Part shown: positions 30,152 to 41,743 of the stretch, piece by piece
How the letters are laid out: each line of letters begins with the position of its first letter
Numbering within the stretch: the first letter of the stretch is position 1
NCBI GenBank assembly: GCA_022494885.1
Contig: JAGVSM010005004.1
Span: 62,001-126,000 of the forward strand
Length of the DNA stretch: 64,000 nucleotides
Reading direction: 5' to 3'
Origin: Micrasema longulum
Taxonomy: Eukaryota > Arthropoda > Insecta > Trichoptera > Brachycentridae
Notes under the pieces: model-generated
The model's input: only the letters and a program-made list of their open reading frames with translations
Databases searched by the model: none
Told to the model about the DNA's origin: nothing
Made by a program: the position numbers and the translations under genes

Positions 30152-33010
30152 TTAATAATTTGCTTCAAACAGTGCATTTAAGAACGTTTTAAAATTAATA
30201 ATTGTCGTATTAAAAATGTCTATTTCACAAGTAAATTTGTTGGCTAAGGAATGTAAACGCGGAATCGGAGAGTGTCGTGCATAGTTAGTACCCACGTATG
30301 TATTCGTAGTTGCAAACAACTCCGTACTTCTAGTGACTCGATTAGGTATTTTGGAGTTAATGAGATTCAGGAGTTCACAACAATCGAGCTCCGAATTTAA
30401 AATTTAAAATAAAAAAAGGAGGTCATTTATTTTTCTACTATCTTCTAATAAAATTAAATTTAAAGTGTCTAATAAATACGTGTAATTTATGTTATCTAAG
30501 GGAATATTTAATTTAAAATTTACGAATCTCAAATACTTTTTTTGAATTCTCTCTATGTTCCTAATGTGTAAGTTATACTGAGGAGACCAAAAAATGGAAT
30601 TATATTCTAACTGACTATGAACTAGCGCTACATACAAAATATTTATTACTTTAAGTGAATTAAAATCTTCGACAGTGCGAAGCAGGAAACCTAATGTTTT
30701 CATGCTTTTGTTCGTTATGTTGTTAATATGATTAACGAAATCTAATTTTACATCGAACACTATACCCAGGTCTCTTATTTCGCTCACTCTTTTGAGCAAT
30801 ATATCATTTATAGTGTATTCATACATAATAGGGTTTTTTTTTACGACAGAAAGTAATTGATTTGCACTTACTTACATTCAAAAACAAATTATTTTGTATG
30901 CACCAACTATTTAGTTTATTTAAGTTTAACTGAAGTGTTTTACAATCATTAACATTTGATATTTCCTTATATATTTTTATGTCGTCTGCAAACAAGACAA
31001 CTTCTACATCCTCAAAAATGGAAACAATGTCATTAATGAAAATTAAAAACAGTACTGGTCCCAAGTGACTTCCCTGTGGTAAGCCGCTAGAAGCGTAAAA
31101 TGGTTGTGATTTTGTAGAATTAACTTTAACATGTAATTTTCTAATAAATAAATAACATGAAGACCACTCCAACAATTTACCTTCTATCCTTAACGCTTGT
31201 AATTTCCTTAAAAGAAGTTTATGAGACACCTTATCGAATGCCTTCGAGAAATCAGTGTATATGCTGTCAACTTGTTTTTTTCTAGTAAATGCCTCTACAA
31301 TATAATTTTGGTACAGAAGTAGATTCGTGGCGGTAGATCTACCCTTCACAAAACCGTGCTGATTGTGTTCTATCAAATCTAGTAATTTTGGATAAATTTT
31401 ATCCAATACTAATGACTCAAAAAGTTTTGATATTGTAGATTGAATACAGATAGGACGATAATTTTTTATATTAGTATTATCACCTGTTTTAAAGATTGGG
31501 ACAACAAAACTTGATTTCCAAAAACTCGGAAAGTATCCCTTAGTTAATAAGTGGTTGAACAATAATGTAAGTGGACCAGCAATAGAATGGGCACACTGCT
31601 GAAGAAAAATTGGAGGGAGGTTATCAGGACCGGCAGATTTGCTAACATCCAAAGAAAGTAATTTGGCAATACAAGAATCATAAGTGATTTGGCATCTAGA
31701 TAAGTTTGTAGTTTTATGGTAACTATATGACGGTATGTTTACATCAAGAATTTCTTGGTTGTAGACATCTTTAAAAAATTCAGCAAATAGATTGACTATT
31801 GACTCATTACTATTAGCAATTTTGCTATCGAAATGTAATTCTGGAGGAATGTCAGTACTGTCTTTATTAAGTTTATTTACAAATTTCCACAAATTTTTTG
31901 ATTTCAGAGCGGTATTTTCTAAAAAAGTTATGTGAGCTGCATAACACAATTTTGATAATTCTTTTGATTTCTTTCTAGTATTTCCAAATTCAGTATAGTC
32001 AACGATGCACTTTGTTTGTTTATACTTTTTGTGTAGATACCTCTTTGTTTTCAACAAATCTACAAGTTCTTTTGAAAACCATGCTGGGTAAGTTCTGATC
32101 TTAGGTATAAAAGATGGTACATGTAAATTAATAAGGTTAAAAAAGATTTTGTACAAGTTAGTGATTGACTCCTCAATATTTTTATCAAATAAAAACGACC
32201 AATCTGTAATTTCTAATTGCTCTTTTATAGATTTAAAATCTGCTGATTTATAGTTGAGACTTGTTTCATGTAGTTTAAGTTTATAAGGGTTGATTTTAAG
32301 TTTAAAATGTAAAGGAGGATGATGATTATCCACGGGTAAAAGTGGTTCATTCGATTTTTCAACAAGCATTGTAGGACAATTTGAGAAAACTAAATCTAGA
32401 AGACGTCCATTAATGTTATGAATAAAATTATGTTGGAATAAATTAAGAAAGTTCACCATGTCCAGTAATTCTCTTGCACAGTCATTTTCATTATTGATAA
32501 CCCCATTGTCACTAGATTTAAAAATCAGATTTGGAAGGTTGTAGTCTCCAATTAGAAATATTTTTGAGGTGTTGTATTTTAAAGAGAGAGATTCAACATC
32601 TTCATTGTGGCGCCTATACAATTCTACATCTGAGAGTGGCGGAATGTATATTGCTCCTAGAATTATGTTTTCAGCGGAGGTTTCAATTTTTATGAAAATT
32701 TGTTCTAGATTCGTGTTATTTGTTTTAATAATTTTAGATGTAATGTCTTTGTTAACAGCTATTAGTACTCCTCCTCCACGTGCTTTATCACTTGATTTTG
32801 AAGATCTGTCACAGCGGTAGATTTTGTGATTGGTGAAACCTAGCTCTGCAGATTTAAAGGATGGGTTTAACCAAGTTTCTGTAAATACAAATACGTCATA
32901 TTTGTATGATGGTAAAAGAGCTCTAAGGTCATTGATTTTAGTACGAATTCCACGGGTGTTTTGATAATATGTTCTTATGCTGCAGCTCTTCAGTTTTTTT
33001 GAAAGTTAGG
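30152..33010 (-). pseudogene. LINE ORF2: APE-type endonuclease and reverse transcriptase
   Basis: The endonuclease begins YYQNTRGIRTKINDLRALLP and contains TETWLNPS, GGGVLIAVN, AIYIPP and GDYNLPN. The RT has KSAGPDNLPPIFL, FKTGDNTNIKNYRPI, YTDFSKAFDKV, SGLPQGSHLGPVLF and the catalytic LFADDIKIY. It is open down to 30819. The frame then shifts at 30834-30842, and the C-terminus continues through YTINDILLKRV, LEYNSIFWSP, an in-frame TAA at 30404, and SKIPNRVTRSTELF to a final stop at 30152. The first Met of the open stretch is uncertain; the endonuclease homology runs upstream of it. Confidence 0.9.
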
Positions 33011-33685
33011 TACTATTTTAGGGATGGAGTTAACATATTTAATCGTAAGGTTTTCACCTTTTTCATTTCGGGTTTCAAGTTCTTTTCGAAGGTTTTGAAG
33101 AAATTTTCGTTGCGTAGGTGTGGAATCTTGAAAAATTTTAAAATTATTTTTCAGGAAACGGCGTTTGCTAAAGACAGTTCTTGATATTTCCGTACTGTCA
33201 AATTGTAATTTTATAGACCTCGGTTTGTTATCTAGTTTTCTCTCGATCCTGAATGTTTTGATAATAAGTGTTTTTGCTTTTTCATCAATATCTGAGATAA
33301 TTTGTCATACAATAGCTTCATCATCCATCAATCTACTGACTTCCGTTGGCTTTGTACTTTCCGGTACGTTACATATAATTAGATTCCTCGACCTCTCTTT
33401 TCGTTCGTCTACTTCCGATATTGCTTCACACATACTAGTGAAGGTATTTTGCTGTGCGGACATTTTTTCATACATGGCTTTGTAAACTTTAAGTTCGCCT
33501 TCAAGACCAGTTGTTTTCATCGCTGCAGCTGTTGACATACTAGCGACTGAACCAAGCAGTTCGTTCGTTAGCGGAGTGATTTTGTTAATTTGTTCTTTGG
33601 TGAATTTGTTTGACGGGTCACACATAATTTTGTGGATCGCGGCTACTGTGTCCTTGGCGTTTGTGATGAATAGTAGAATATCCAT
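32990..33685 (-). pseudogene. LINE ORF1, one premature TGA
   Basis: Starts ATG at 33683-33685, MDILLFITNAKDTV. It contains the ORF1 motif RSRNLIICNVPES and, after an in-frame TGA at 33305, continues in the same frame with IERKLDNKPRSIKLQF and RKFLQNLRKELETRN to a TGA at 32990. ORF1 proteins of this group bind the element's RNA. No CCHC knuckle is seen. It overlaps the start of ORF2 by about 20 bp. Confidence 0.75.
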
Positions 33686-33696
33686 GGTTTTGTTTT

Positions 33697-34275
33697 AAAG
33701 AAAAACTTATCAATGAAACTTCTTAGTTTAGTTTTACTTTTTGTTATTTTGACCAACGAGCGCTTTCGCCTAAGTAGGCATCTTCAAGACTGGTGAATTG
33801 TTTACAAAATTTACAGTTTTTATACTATTCTTAACATATTTTGGAGATAAGATCAAATAAGTATTTTAACAGGGGACAGAAACATAAATATTTACAACTA
33901 GTTTGCTAAACGGTTCATTTTTGGGAGTTTTTGGACCGAAATTGGGATTAAGCTTTTATTATTGAAAAGGCGGGAAAAGAACACAATACATGGCGAAATA
34001 CAACAGAGTGGGAAATACACATTTTCTCCCCAAATTTCTAAAACTCCCAAAAATAAACTGTTTGGCAAACTAGTTATAAATATTTATGTTTCTGTCCTCT
34101 GTTAAAATACTTAGTTGATCTTATCTCCATATGTTAAGAATAGTATAAAAACTGCAAATGTTATAAACAATTCACCAGTCTTAAAGATGCCTACTTAGGC
34201 AAAAGCGCTCATTGGTCAAAATAACAAAAAGTTAAACTTAACCAAGAAGTTTCATTGATAAGTTTTTTTATAATT
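33697..34275. mobile_element. Large inverted-repeat element with Penelope-type termini
   Basis: Arms of about 250 bp (33697-33945 and 34025-34275) are highly similar inverted copies with an 80-bp centre. Shared blocks include AACTTATCAATGAAACTTCT, GTCAAAATAACAAAAAGT (inverted) and ACTAGTTTGCTAAACGGTTC. Each arm holds a hammerhead-like motif. A second, interrupted copy is at 53330-54880. Confidence 0.8.
33758..33792 (-). ncRNA. Hammerhead-like motif, arm copy
   Basis: Minus strand: ACCAGTCTTGAAGA, stem II GCCT-ACTT-AGGC, GAA, then palindromic AGCGCT and C, then GTTGGT, which can pair with ACCAGT as stem I. The core has CUUGAAGA, one base more than the canonical CUGANGA, so activity is doubtful. 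The opposite arm (about 34175-34215) carries GGCAAAAGCGCTC, i.e. a changed GAA. Confidence 0.45.
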
Positions 34276-34710
34276 TTATAATAATCATTTAATGTAGAGA
34301 AAGCAAGGTCTGTATGCAGTCTTTTACTCAGTTTTCTGATCCATATAAATCTAATTTTAATGTACTGAAATTGTCAGAGCTTGGCTCTCCCTAATGGGCC
34401 TATACAGTACATGGAATTAGCTGTCTCAGCTGAACTAAACAATAATTCGCTCTGAATAGAAGTGTTATTACATATTAACAGCTGGTAAAGGAAGATCGCG
34501 TAGGCGTTGAGCGAATCTACTCTACCTCGTACCTCAGCCCACATTTTCTTGTTTTAATCAACTAAATTATTCACAGGAGACTAGCTGTAATTATGATTAT
34601 TCTCCTGACACTATAATGTATACGTCACAGATTTATGCTCGCGCGGACCACTAAAGTAATCCAGGGTTACATTTGTATCGATATTTATTTACCTAAAGAC
34701 ATTTGCTTTT

Positions 34711-34975
34711 GTCGGCCTCGTGGTGTAATTGTCAACGTGTTTGCCTACCACTCAAGAAGTCTCGGGTTCGATTTCCGACATGGTTGATATGAAATATACA
34801 TTTAAAAGGGGTTTTTACACTAGAATATTTCATAGCCACTAGACTGAAACCTGCAGCGTAAGACTGACCATCTTACCTTCATTTAACAAAAATAATCAAA
34901 AAACGCTGCGATTGGTGTACCGAAGCAGTGCCCTATGCACCATTAAGTGCAGAAAGAGAATGATGATGATGATGA
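34711..34975 (+). mobile_element. SINE-1, full length, with ATGATG tail
   Basis: GTCGGCCTCGTGGTGTAATT (A box), GGTCTCGGGTTCGATTTCCG-like box B (GGTTCGATTTCC), body GGTTTTTACACTAGAATA, CAGTGCCCTATGCACCATTA, then (GAT)n. About 265 bp. The best reference copy with 50366-50616. Confidence 0.9.
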
Positions 34976-35099
34976 GACATTTTTAAGTTAACTTTACCTA
35001 CTGGAGATGGGTCCGATTAGACCTATTGTAAATGACCTTTTATGTGACGAAAAAAGTACGTTTGTTGACTTGATAGATGTATTATGCATTAGAAAATAG

Positions 35100-35560
35100 A
35101 AAACAAGATGTCTGAAAGTGGACTTACTTTAAGATACACTCTTAACTGCTCGATTTTCCACCCTCTCGAAAATGCTTTTGGTGTCTGGTCTCCCATCTAT
35201 CTGGGCCGAATTAATCACATTTAATCTGTTCCACATCGCGTGTTCAGAAAAGTAGCGTGGGTATTTGGCTTGGAAAGAGATAATTATTCGTATGCTGATA
35301 TGAAAAACTAACACTGACCTGCACACTCTGTAAATATATTCTGGATGTTAAATGGTATAATTCATTCACCATTACTACTGGGACAAACAACTTTCAATGT
35401 TTCGACCAATTGAGCGCTGTTTCTAGATCAGAAAATAACAAACTGCGGCCCGAATGTGCCAATAGCCCTTTTTTGTCGTTTTGAAAACTCAAGACGACAT
35501 TTGGTTTTTCCGGTTGAGTCTACGATGATTTAAACGAGCACTAAATAAATAGAAAAAAAT
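35100..35560. other. Unassigned, includes a copy of the hairpin family H
   Basis: 35455-35560 (minus strand) matches 47250-47340: TTTATTTAGTGCTCGTTTAA and CTTGAGT..CAA.ACGACAAA. Short minus-strand frame 35129-35326 is not recognisable. Confidence 0.4.
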
Positions 35561-36345
35561 GTAAATCAGAATCATACGTTTATCTATAGAGTGTCTCAAT
35601 AGGACATGTACGATTTCAATTATGAGTCACTTTTTGTTTGCCAAATTAAAAAATGACATATTTGACTAATTTAATAATATCTACAGACACGGAAAATAAT
35701 ATTAGAGTGCCGTACGTTCACATATTGGATCCAGGAGGATCTCGACACTAATGTACATTTTGAAGAAAACAATCTTCAGCGACGAGGCCCATTTTAACTC
35801 CAACGGTTTTGTTACTAAGCAGAAATGCCACATTTAAGCAACTGAAAATTCAGAAAAGATTGCCAATAAGCCTATGCATTCACAAATATCACAGTTTCGT
35901 GCGGTTTTTAGGCTGGTGGAGTCATTGGACCGTATTTTTCGAAAATGTGGCTAATCTACCGATCATGGTGAACGTTATAGTGACATGATCACATTATTTG
36001 TGATCAAAATTGTGTCGTATGGATCTTAATGTTAAGTGATTTCGATAAAACAGTGCCATCTGCTCTACGTCGAATTAAGCAATGGCTGTATTGCAATTTA
36101 AGTTCAGAGTTCATATTATCTCTTAAAATAGAGACGTCAATTGGCCGCTAAGATCTTGCGATCTGACACCATTGGACTTTATTATTTAGGAGTTAATGAA
36201 AGTAAAAGTTTATGCTGATAACTCAGTAATAATTTCAAACTTTGAAAAGCAGACTATCCGGCATATTAGTGAAATAAAGCCTCGAGTACATCAAAATGCC
36301 ATAGAAAATTTTAACAAAAGATGACGCCATCCCAAAAATGCCAAG
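35560..36345 (+). pseudogene. Decayed Tc1/mariner (IS630-type) DDE transposase
   Basis: Recognisable pieces in order: FSDEAHFNSNGFVTKQKCHI, then HGERYSDMITLF, DVNWPLRSCDLTPLDFII and LMKVKVYAD, the C-terminal half of a transposase family common in insects (typically IFSDEAHFHLNGFVNKQNCR...PPRSPDLTPLDFFLWG). It has many stops and frameshifts. The first and third catalytic Asp positions can be seen; the second is lost in the degenerate middle. Confidence 0.75.
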
Positions 36346-37430
36346 GAGGGAATTTGAGTGATATTTTGTTCCATCCATAATTTTTATGTCAAAACTTTAT
36401 ATTGATATCAATGAATTTGGAAGTCTTTAAAAGTATTTGAATTTCATTGAAAAATCAATTCGTTCGCATTTTATTGATACCTTCTATACCAGTATTTTTA
36501 TTGAGGTAACGCTGTCTTTATTGTGATGTCATAAAAATTACTCCAACATTGATGAGTTGCAAAAATCCACCGGCTTAAGATTGAATTGGTCAATTCGATT
36601 GCTATCACCCTGTCGCTCAAATTTTCGTCAACCTTTATAAAACATCCCTCAGGATTCCCAAGGGTCGTCAATATTCATTATTTTTCACCCTTTTCTCGTG
36701 TTTCGGGAGGCTGAAGATGAAATTTCGCTATTATCAGGTCACCATACTTCCCGTTAACTCTTTTCTTTCCGACCAATCTTCGTAATCCTGATGTAGTCTT
36801 AAGTCCTCCTTTCCGCTTAAGTATCCATCGGATTGTCTTTCTTATTTATTTGGAAATTCCCAGTCAGTAAAAATATTTTGCGGTCATAGAGTTTTGAGAT
36901 TTTGAAACGACCTTTTTCTTCGACGGAATATCATGAAAATAAAGGACGATTTTTCGGACGTTTTTTTATGTGGCAGACAAAACGAAGAAAAATACTCGAT
37001 TTGGTCTAAATTTTTAATTTGAAAATTGAAATTTTTTATTTTTTTTATTTATTTACATTTTTTTGTTTTTTACAATAAACATAAGTGATTAAACAGAGTT
37101 TAAAAAAAGCATAATTACAAAGAAATGAAATACATATTAATAGTAAAAATAGTAAACAAAAATATCCCACACAGGCATGGTCTGTTCGTGGGTATACAAG
37201 AAAATGTTAATGAATTTTCGCTCCTTTAATAAATAATGGATAGTTATAATTTTTGTGTAACATAAGAAAGAAAATGTAAAATATTCTGTAAAAGATTATA
37301 TGGCATTTTTTTTATAGTAATGATAAATAATTTAAATAAATAATTTAAATATTTGTCAACAAATACTAGATTTAAACTATCGAGAGAGTACACATTATAT
37401 CAAAATTACACACCTAAAGAAATGAGCCAT
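36346..37430. other. No gene recognised
   Basis: AT-rich with a T-rich tail-like run at 37036-37070 that may be the 3' end of an unidentified LINE. No coding match. Confidence 0.5.
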
Positions 37431-37479
37431 ACTCCATTGTCCTGAGTTGAAAGGGATTTAAACCAAAGATTTTGAAAAC

Positions 37480-37700
37480 TTTGAATCCATGGCTCAGTTG
37501 GTTAGATTGCCAACTGTGAAACTGGCGTCGCGGGTTCGATTACCGCCAGTTGCAATATAAAAATCCATAGAATTTTTTTTTTCACAATTGGTCCGGGGTT
37601 GAGGAATATTTTCATGATTTTCTTCTAAATCCTCCTTTTCATCTGCTGACAAGCATCTAAAGTAGAAGTTTAACGGGTTATTCTTTTTTTTTTAAACCCA
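37480..37700. repeat. tRNA-like head plus repeat shared with 51750-51920
   Basis: GGCTCAGTTGGTTAGATTGC resembles an A box and CGGGTTCGATTACC a B box. The acceptor arms do not pair, so a SINE is likelier than a tRNA gene. The following 37580-37700 (minus) shares TCATCTGCTGACAA and ACGGGTT with 51830-51875. Confidence 0.5.
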
Positions 37701-38434
37701 TCAAAACAAAGCGTGTTAGAAGTACCACATTGTAAACCGAGGCTAGCACAGAGACATGCATATTTTAGAGGCCAAACATTTTTAATATTTTTTTAACTGA
37801 TATTATTTCATTGATCCTAAACTTTAGATATTTTCTTTCTTTTAAAAAACACGCACTATCTTAGATTCAAACTAAATATATTTAATCTTTTTTTCTATGA
37901 TATATTGTGTTTTAATAATAAGGAATTTTTAATGTTTTTTTAAAATATTTTTAATTTCCATTTTTAATAACTATTAAATAAAAAAAAGTACCTTATAATC
38001 TTTGACATAATATTTTCTTTGCTCTTTTTCAAATAACACAAAAATATTCTAACTTGTCTTTTTACTATAGGAGCAAACATTTCTTATATACCCTCAAACA
38101 GGCCTTGCGTTTGTGGGATTTTTTTTGTTTACTATTTTTACTGTTGATGTGTATTTCATAGCTATGTAATTATCTTTTATTTTTTTAATACTCTGTTTTA
38201 CCTTTCATGTTTATTGTAAAAAAACAACAAAAAAAAAAACATGTTTGAAAATTTAGATTCGAAAATAACGGTGATGAAGTTGTTAATAATATGAAGTATA
38301 GAAATTTAAAGAGCATATTATCCTTAGATGTATATACTCTAAGATATTATCTGTCATTGGTTGGGTTAATCTTTTGCTGCCTGACTATAAAAACTTGTCC
38401 AGGTGTAAAATAACTCACATAATATCTCTTATAT
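37701..38434. other. No gene recognised
   Basis: AT-rich, with no open frame over 60 codons and no shared repeat noted. Confidence 0.5.
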
Positions 38435-38594
38435 GCGGGCTCCGTGATGTAATGGCTTAGACATTAGACTCACACATGGAAGGTTCCGGGTTCGATTCCG
38501 AACGCGAACATTGAAATGTGAGTTCTGCTTTGATTCACCACTGTAAAAAGGCTTCCTGGCCTGTTATGGTGTAAACAAAATGACAAAAAAAAAC
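38435..38594 (+). mobile_element. SINE-2, tRNA-derived
   Basis: GGGCTCCGTGATGTAATGGC (A box), CCGGGTTCGATTCCGAACGC (B box), then ATTCACCACTGTAAAAAGGC, TTCCTGGCCTGTTATGGTGT and an A-rich tail. Same family as 60990-61169 and 63218-63293. Confidence 0.85.
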
Positions 38595-39023
38595 ACTTTG
38601 ATAAAATAATGTATTTGATGCAACTAATCAGTGTTGGAACATATTTGAACATTTTAAAGTAGTTTCGGTCATTTTGAAGTAATTTGTTTAAAAAAGGATC
38701 CCTGGCAATCATTTTTGCGTAGAGTTATCATCCGTCTGGTTGTGAAAAATTACTGCTGCTTTACAAACCTCAATAATATAATTACGATGGCAAGTAAGTT
38801 TTTTTTTCAAATACTTCTGTGATTTGATTATAATGCAGGTTTACCGTTTATTTTTGTTAATATTTATTTATTTATTTACTTACGCTCAGAGGATTTTTCA
38901 TATACAGAGGTTTTAAAGAATTTACAAATATAATTTTTGATAAAAAAAAATACAGAAAAATCAATATAAATACTAAAAACTTGATTATTATTCAGAAACA
39001 TAAAAAAAATATTGGTTCTTGAA

Positions 39024-39063
39024 GTTTGATAACGTTAAAGCATTTGCTTTAACGTTATCAAAC
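39024..39063. repeat. Perfect 19-bp palindrome with 2-base loop
   Basis: GTTTGATAACGTTAAAGCA, TT, then its exact reverse complement. Surrounded by ordinary AT-rich DNA. Confidence 0.95.
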
Positions 39064-39240
39064 ATCAAATGTATTTACATTAATATGTCGCATTTGAAAA
39101 CTAACAACTATTTATCGTGCCCTTACCTTGTACAATCAAGTAGATACTTTTAACGTTGACATTTTACTAGACTCTGCAACATCGTTTAAAAATAATATTC
39201 CGAAAATCTTTACATCTTAAACTGTAATTATCCTTACTTA

Positions 39241-39340
39241 TATCTTTTTTATGATACTCTACATACATAGATACTCGCATACACACATATACACACCTTC
39301 CCACCCACCCTCTCTCACTCACACACACACACACCCTGTT
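39241..39340. repeat. Microsatellite-like CA/CT-rich tract
   Basis: ACACACATATACACACC, CCCACCCACCCTCTCTC and (CA)n around 39318-39334. Confidence 0.8.
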
Positions 39341-39994
39341 TTGACATACCTAGTAAAAAAAATAAGCTTTAATAAGAATACAACTAAAATGACATTTTAT
39401 ACCTAAGCATTATTCTCCCTACTTGTTGTTTTCATATATTTATTGTGTTGTATTTTGTTGCTTTCATAAAATATACAATATAAAACTAAAAATATTGTGA
39501 TTTCCCGACGCCGCGCGCCACGCCGGCTGGACTGTACAAATTTGTACCACATTTTTTCAAAATTGCTTTCAAGCTATAAATAACCCAATTCAAACAGAAA
39601 AAGAAAAAGTTTGAACACTCAGATTCAGTCATTTTTCAATGACTATATGTTTAGTTTAGATATGTATTTCACTAGCGTTTTGGTTTTTCATAAAAAAATG
39701 TTAAATAAAGAAAACTAACGACATATATTGTTAAAAATAGAAGGTTTTTATATTCCCTAAAACTTTTTATTAGGTAGTTTCTAAGGTCGACGTAGGCAAG
39801 AATATCAATTTTTAATTTCGAAGCGGATTGTGGTCCTGTGGCTGAAGTTTCAAACTCAGGGATGAAAGGTCTGAGGTTTGCACCCCTCTCTACCACAACT
39901 CGATTCTCGTTTTTTTAATCCGTTGGAAATGACCCCCAAAATATAAATATTAAGGAAAACTCATCTTGCCTATTTTGACGAAAACGCAACCATT
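39341..39994. other. No gene; one weak tRNA-like segment
   Basis: 39825-39900 has GGTCCTGTGGCTGAAG and CTGAGGTTTGCACCC that loosely resemble A and B boxes. A related GGATTGTG segment lies at 27660-27720. Otherwise nothing. Confidence 0.35.
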
Positions 39995-40004
39995 AGTCGA
40001 AACA

Positions 40005-40775
40005 TTTTTTTTTTTTTGTAGCTGCTATTTATTTGTACCTTGCTTTTGTTATGTGCAAGGTTTTATCGAATATATTTTCTATTTAGGTTATATTCCGCTG
40101 ACTTTAACATTTTTAACAATAATAAAAATAAAGCAGAATCAGAATAAACAAAATTACTCTAGAAATATTACATTAACAGATAATCAAAAATCAAAAATCG
40201 TAAAAGTTGGACACAAAAAAACAACAGGAGCTAGATACCACCATTGAATAACTTAGCCTGCTTGATCGTCCCTGTAATTAATCAAACAGTCTCTCTTCAT
40301 GTATCATTACAGTTCAGGAGCTCAGCTAGGTTATTAGTCACAGCAATCCGAGTGTTTACTTTGCATTCAAGCTCCCACCTCGGCCTGTTAAACATTGGAC
40401 AGTATATGAGAATATGTTCTACAGTCTGCTCAGTGATGCCATCACATGGACAACAACTATCGTCTCGCAGTCCAAAGCGATGCAGATATTCCCTCATGCA
40501 TCCATGCCCCGAGAGAGCCTGAGTTAACTCATAAGTAGGCGTTTCATACTTCCAAAATGTTTTGGCCTCATCTGTGCTTCTCGAAAAATGTTGGGAAAAT
40601 CGGAAATGAGAGAGCAGATGAGCTAGCTAAGGCTGCTACGGTCAAAAAAGTGAGGCCGAACTTTGATGAAGTCCCAATAAGCCACGTTAGGTGGTCCCTT
40701 TCAAAATATAAATCAATTGAGCGGAGGAAAATTTATGAAGAAAAAACTGCCAATAAGTGGATCAAGGAACTTTTG
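40005..40775 (-). mobile_element. LINE insertion with 5' inversion, 10-bp target-site duplications
   Basis: Poly(T) from 40005 is the tail of a minus-strand LINE. Its C-terminus reads, minus strand, ALSGHGCMREYLHRFGLRDD and CPCDGITEQTVEHILIYCP (40540-40297). The preceding protein segment, VGKIGNERADELAKAATVKK to NKWIKELL, lies on the opposite strand at 40580-40775. AGTCGAAACA flanks the whole unit at 39995-40004 and 40776-40785. This is the layout of a twin-primed, 5'-inverted insertion. Same clade as 15467-16070 and 43180-43525. Confidence 0.88.
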
Positions 40776-40849
40776 AGTCGAAACAATTTATTTATTAATT
40801 AATTTACCACAATTTGATTCCCATTTGCTAATAGTGAATTGTTTACAAC

Positions 40850-41150
40850 TTAATTTGTTGCAACGGAGAGGGAAAACATTTTTGAGAAGGAAATATGGAA
40901 GTCTAGGCATTTAAAGGGTTTATGACCTGTCATTGGCTGGTTTAAGTGGCCACATTAAACATTGTGTAACATTCACCATTCTGCCTATGTTTTAACATCC
41001 ATATTTTCTCAACTCTTCATTCGTTAACTTTTCAAAAGTAGAATAGCTAAAACATTTATTGATGTGGGTTAGATTCATCTGGTTGAATTATTTCACCCAC
41101 TAGGAAACGCCTGAAAACAGTTTTTAATTTTTGTACTTCTTATGCCAATT
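40850..41150 (+). mobile_element. Family X repeat, unit 1 of a tandem pair
   Basis: AATTTGTTGCAACGGAGAGG, ATATGGAAGTCTAGGCATTT, TTATGACCTGTCATTGGCTG, GTGTAACATTCACCATTCTG and AGGAAACGCCTGAAAACAGT. Confidence 0.85.
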
Positions 41151-41154
41151 ATTA

Positions 41155-41500
41155 TTTTTATCGACAATGTTTTGAGTATGTCCAAATGTTTGTAGACAGG
41201 CTGAATTTCTTTCCAAGGAAGTAATTAAGATCTAAATTTGTAGCAACAGAGAGGGAAATAATTTTTGAGAATTATGGAAGTCTAGGCTTATGACCTGTCA
41301 TTGGCTGTTTTCAGTGTCTACTTTACACAGGGTTGTTAACATTCATCATTCTGCCTATGTTTTATCATCCACATTTCCTCAACTATTCCTTCTGTCGACT
41401 TTTTATAAAACAAAAAACTGAAATCTTTATTGGCGTAGATGAGATTCATCTGGCTGAATCATTTCACCTACTCGGAAACGCCTGAAAACAGTTTAAAATG
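41155..41500 (+). mobile_element. Family X repeat, unit 2
   Basis: TTTTGAGTATGTCCAAATGT through CTTATGACCTGTCATTGGCT to CGGAAACGCCTGAAAACAGT. Head to tail with the previous unit and 240 bp upstream of exon 41744. Confidence 0.85.
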
Positions 41501-41743
41501 GACCCTAAAACTGAAATATTCGGTTTATCATAAAAATGAAAATGTTTATTTTTTTCTTAAGTTTTAAACCAGTTGATTTATTTGCAATTTTTTTATTGTG
41601 TTTACATTTTCTCGAACAAATTTTAGATCAATATTTACATATTTTTTACTAAGATAAATCGACCCCATCTGGAAAAAAAATAGAATTTGTCGGCATATTT
41701 TTTTATATTTAATATTATTCATGCTTTTTTGTCTGTCTTACAG

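Larger units (their letters stand above)
29660..33695 (-). mobile_element. Nearly complete two-ORF LINE (Jockey/CR1 group)
   Basis: About 4.0 kb: ORF1 (33685-32990), ORF2 with endonuclease and reverse transcriptase (about 33010-30152), a 480-bp 3' UTR and an A-rich tail (TTTATTTATTTATTTAA on the plus strand) at about 29665-29685. Three lesions inactivate it: TGA in ORF1 at 33305-33307, a one-base frameshift in a 9-base A/T run at 30834-30842, and TAA in ORF2 at 30404-30406. Few lesions imply a rather recent loss of function. The 5' end lies at the border of the inverted-repeat element 33697-34275. Confidence 0.9.

Noticed and set aside
33165..33485. 106-codon plus-strand frame
   Set aside because: Antisense of LINE ORF1.
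35129..35326. Minus-strand 65-codon frame
   Set aside because: No recognisable motif, and the surroundings are repeats.
37485..37560. Possible functional tRNA gene
   Set aside because: A and B boxes are present but acceptor and anticodon stems do not pair; a SINE head is likelier.
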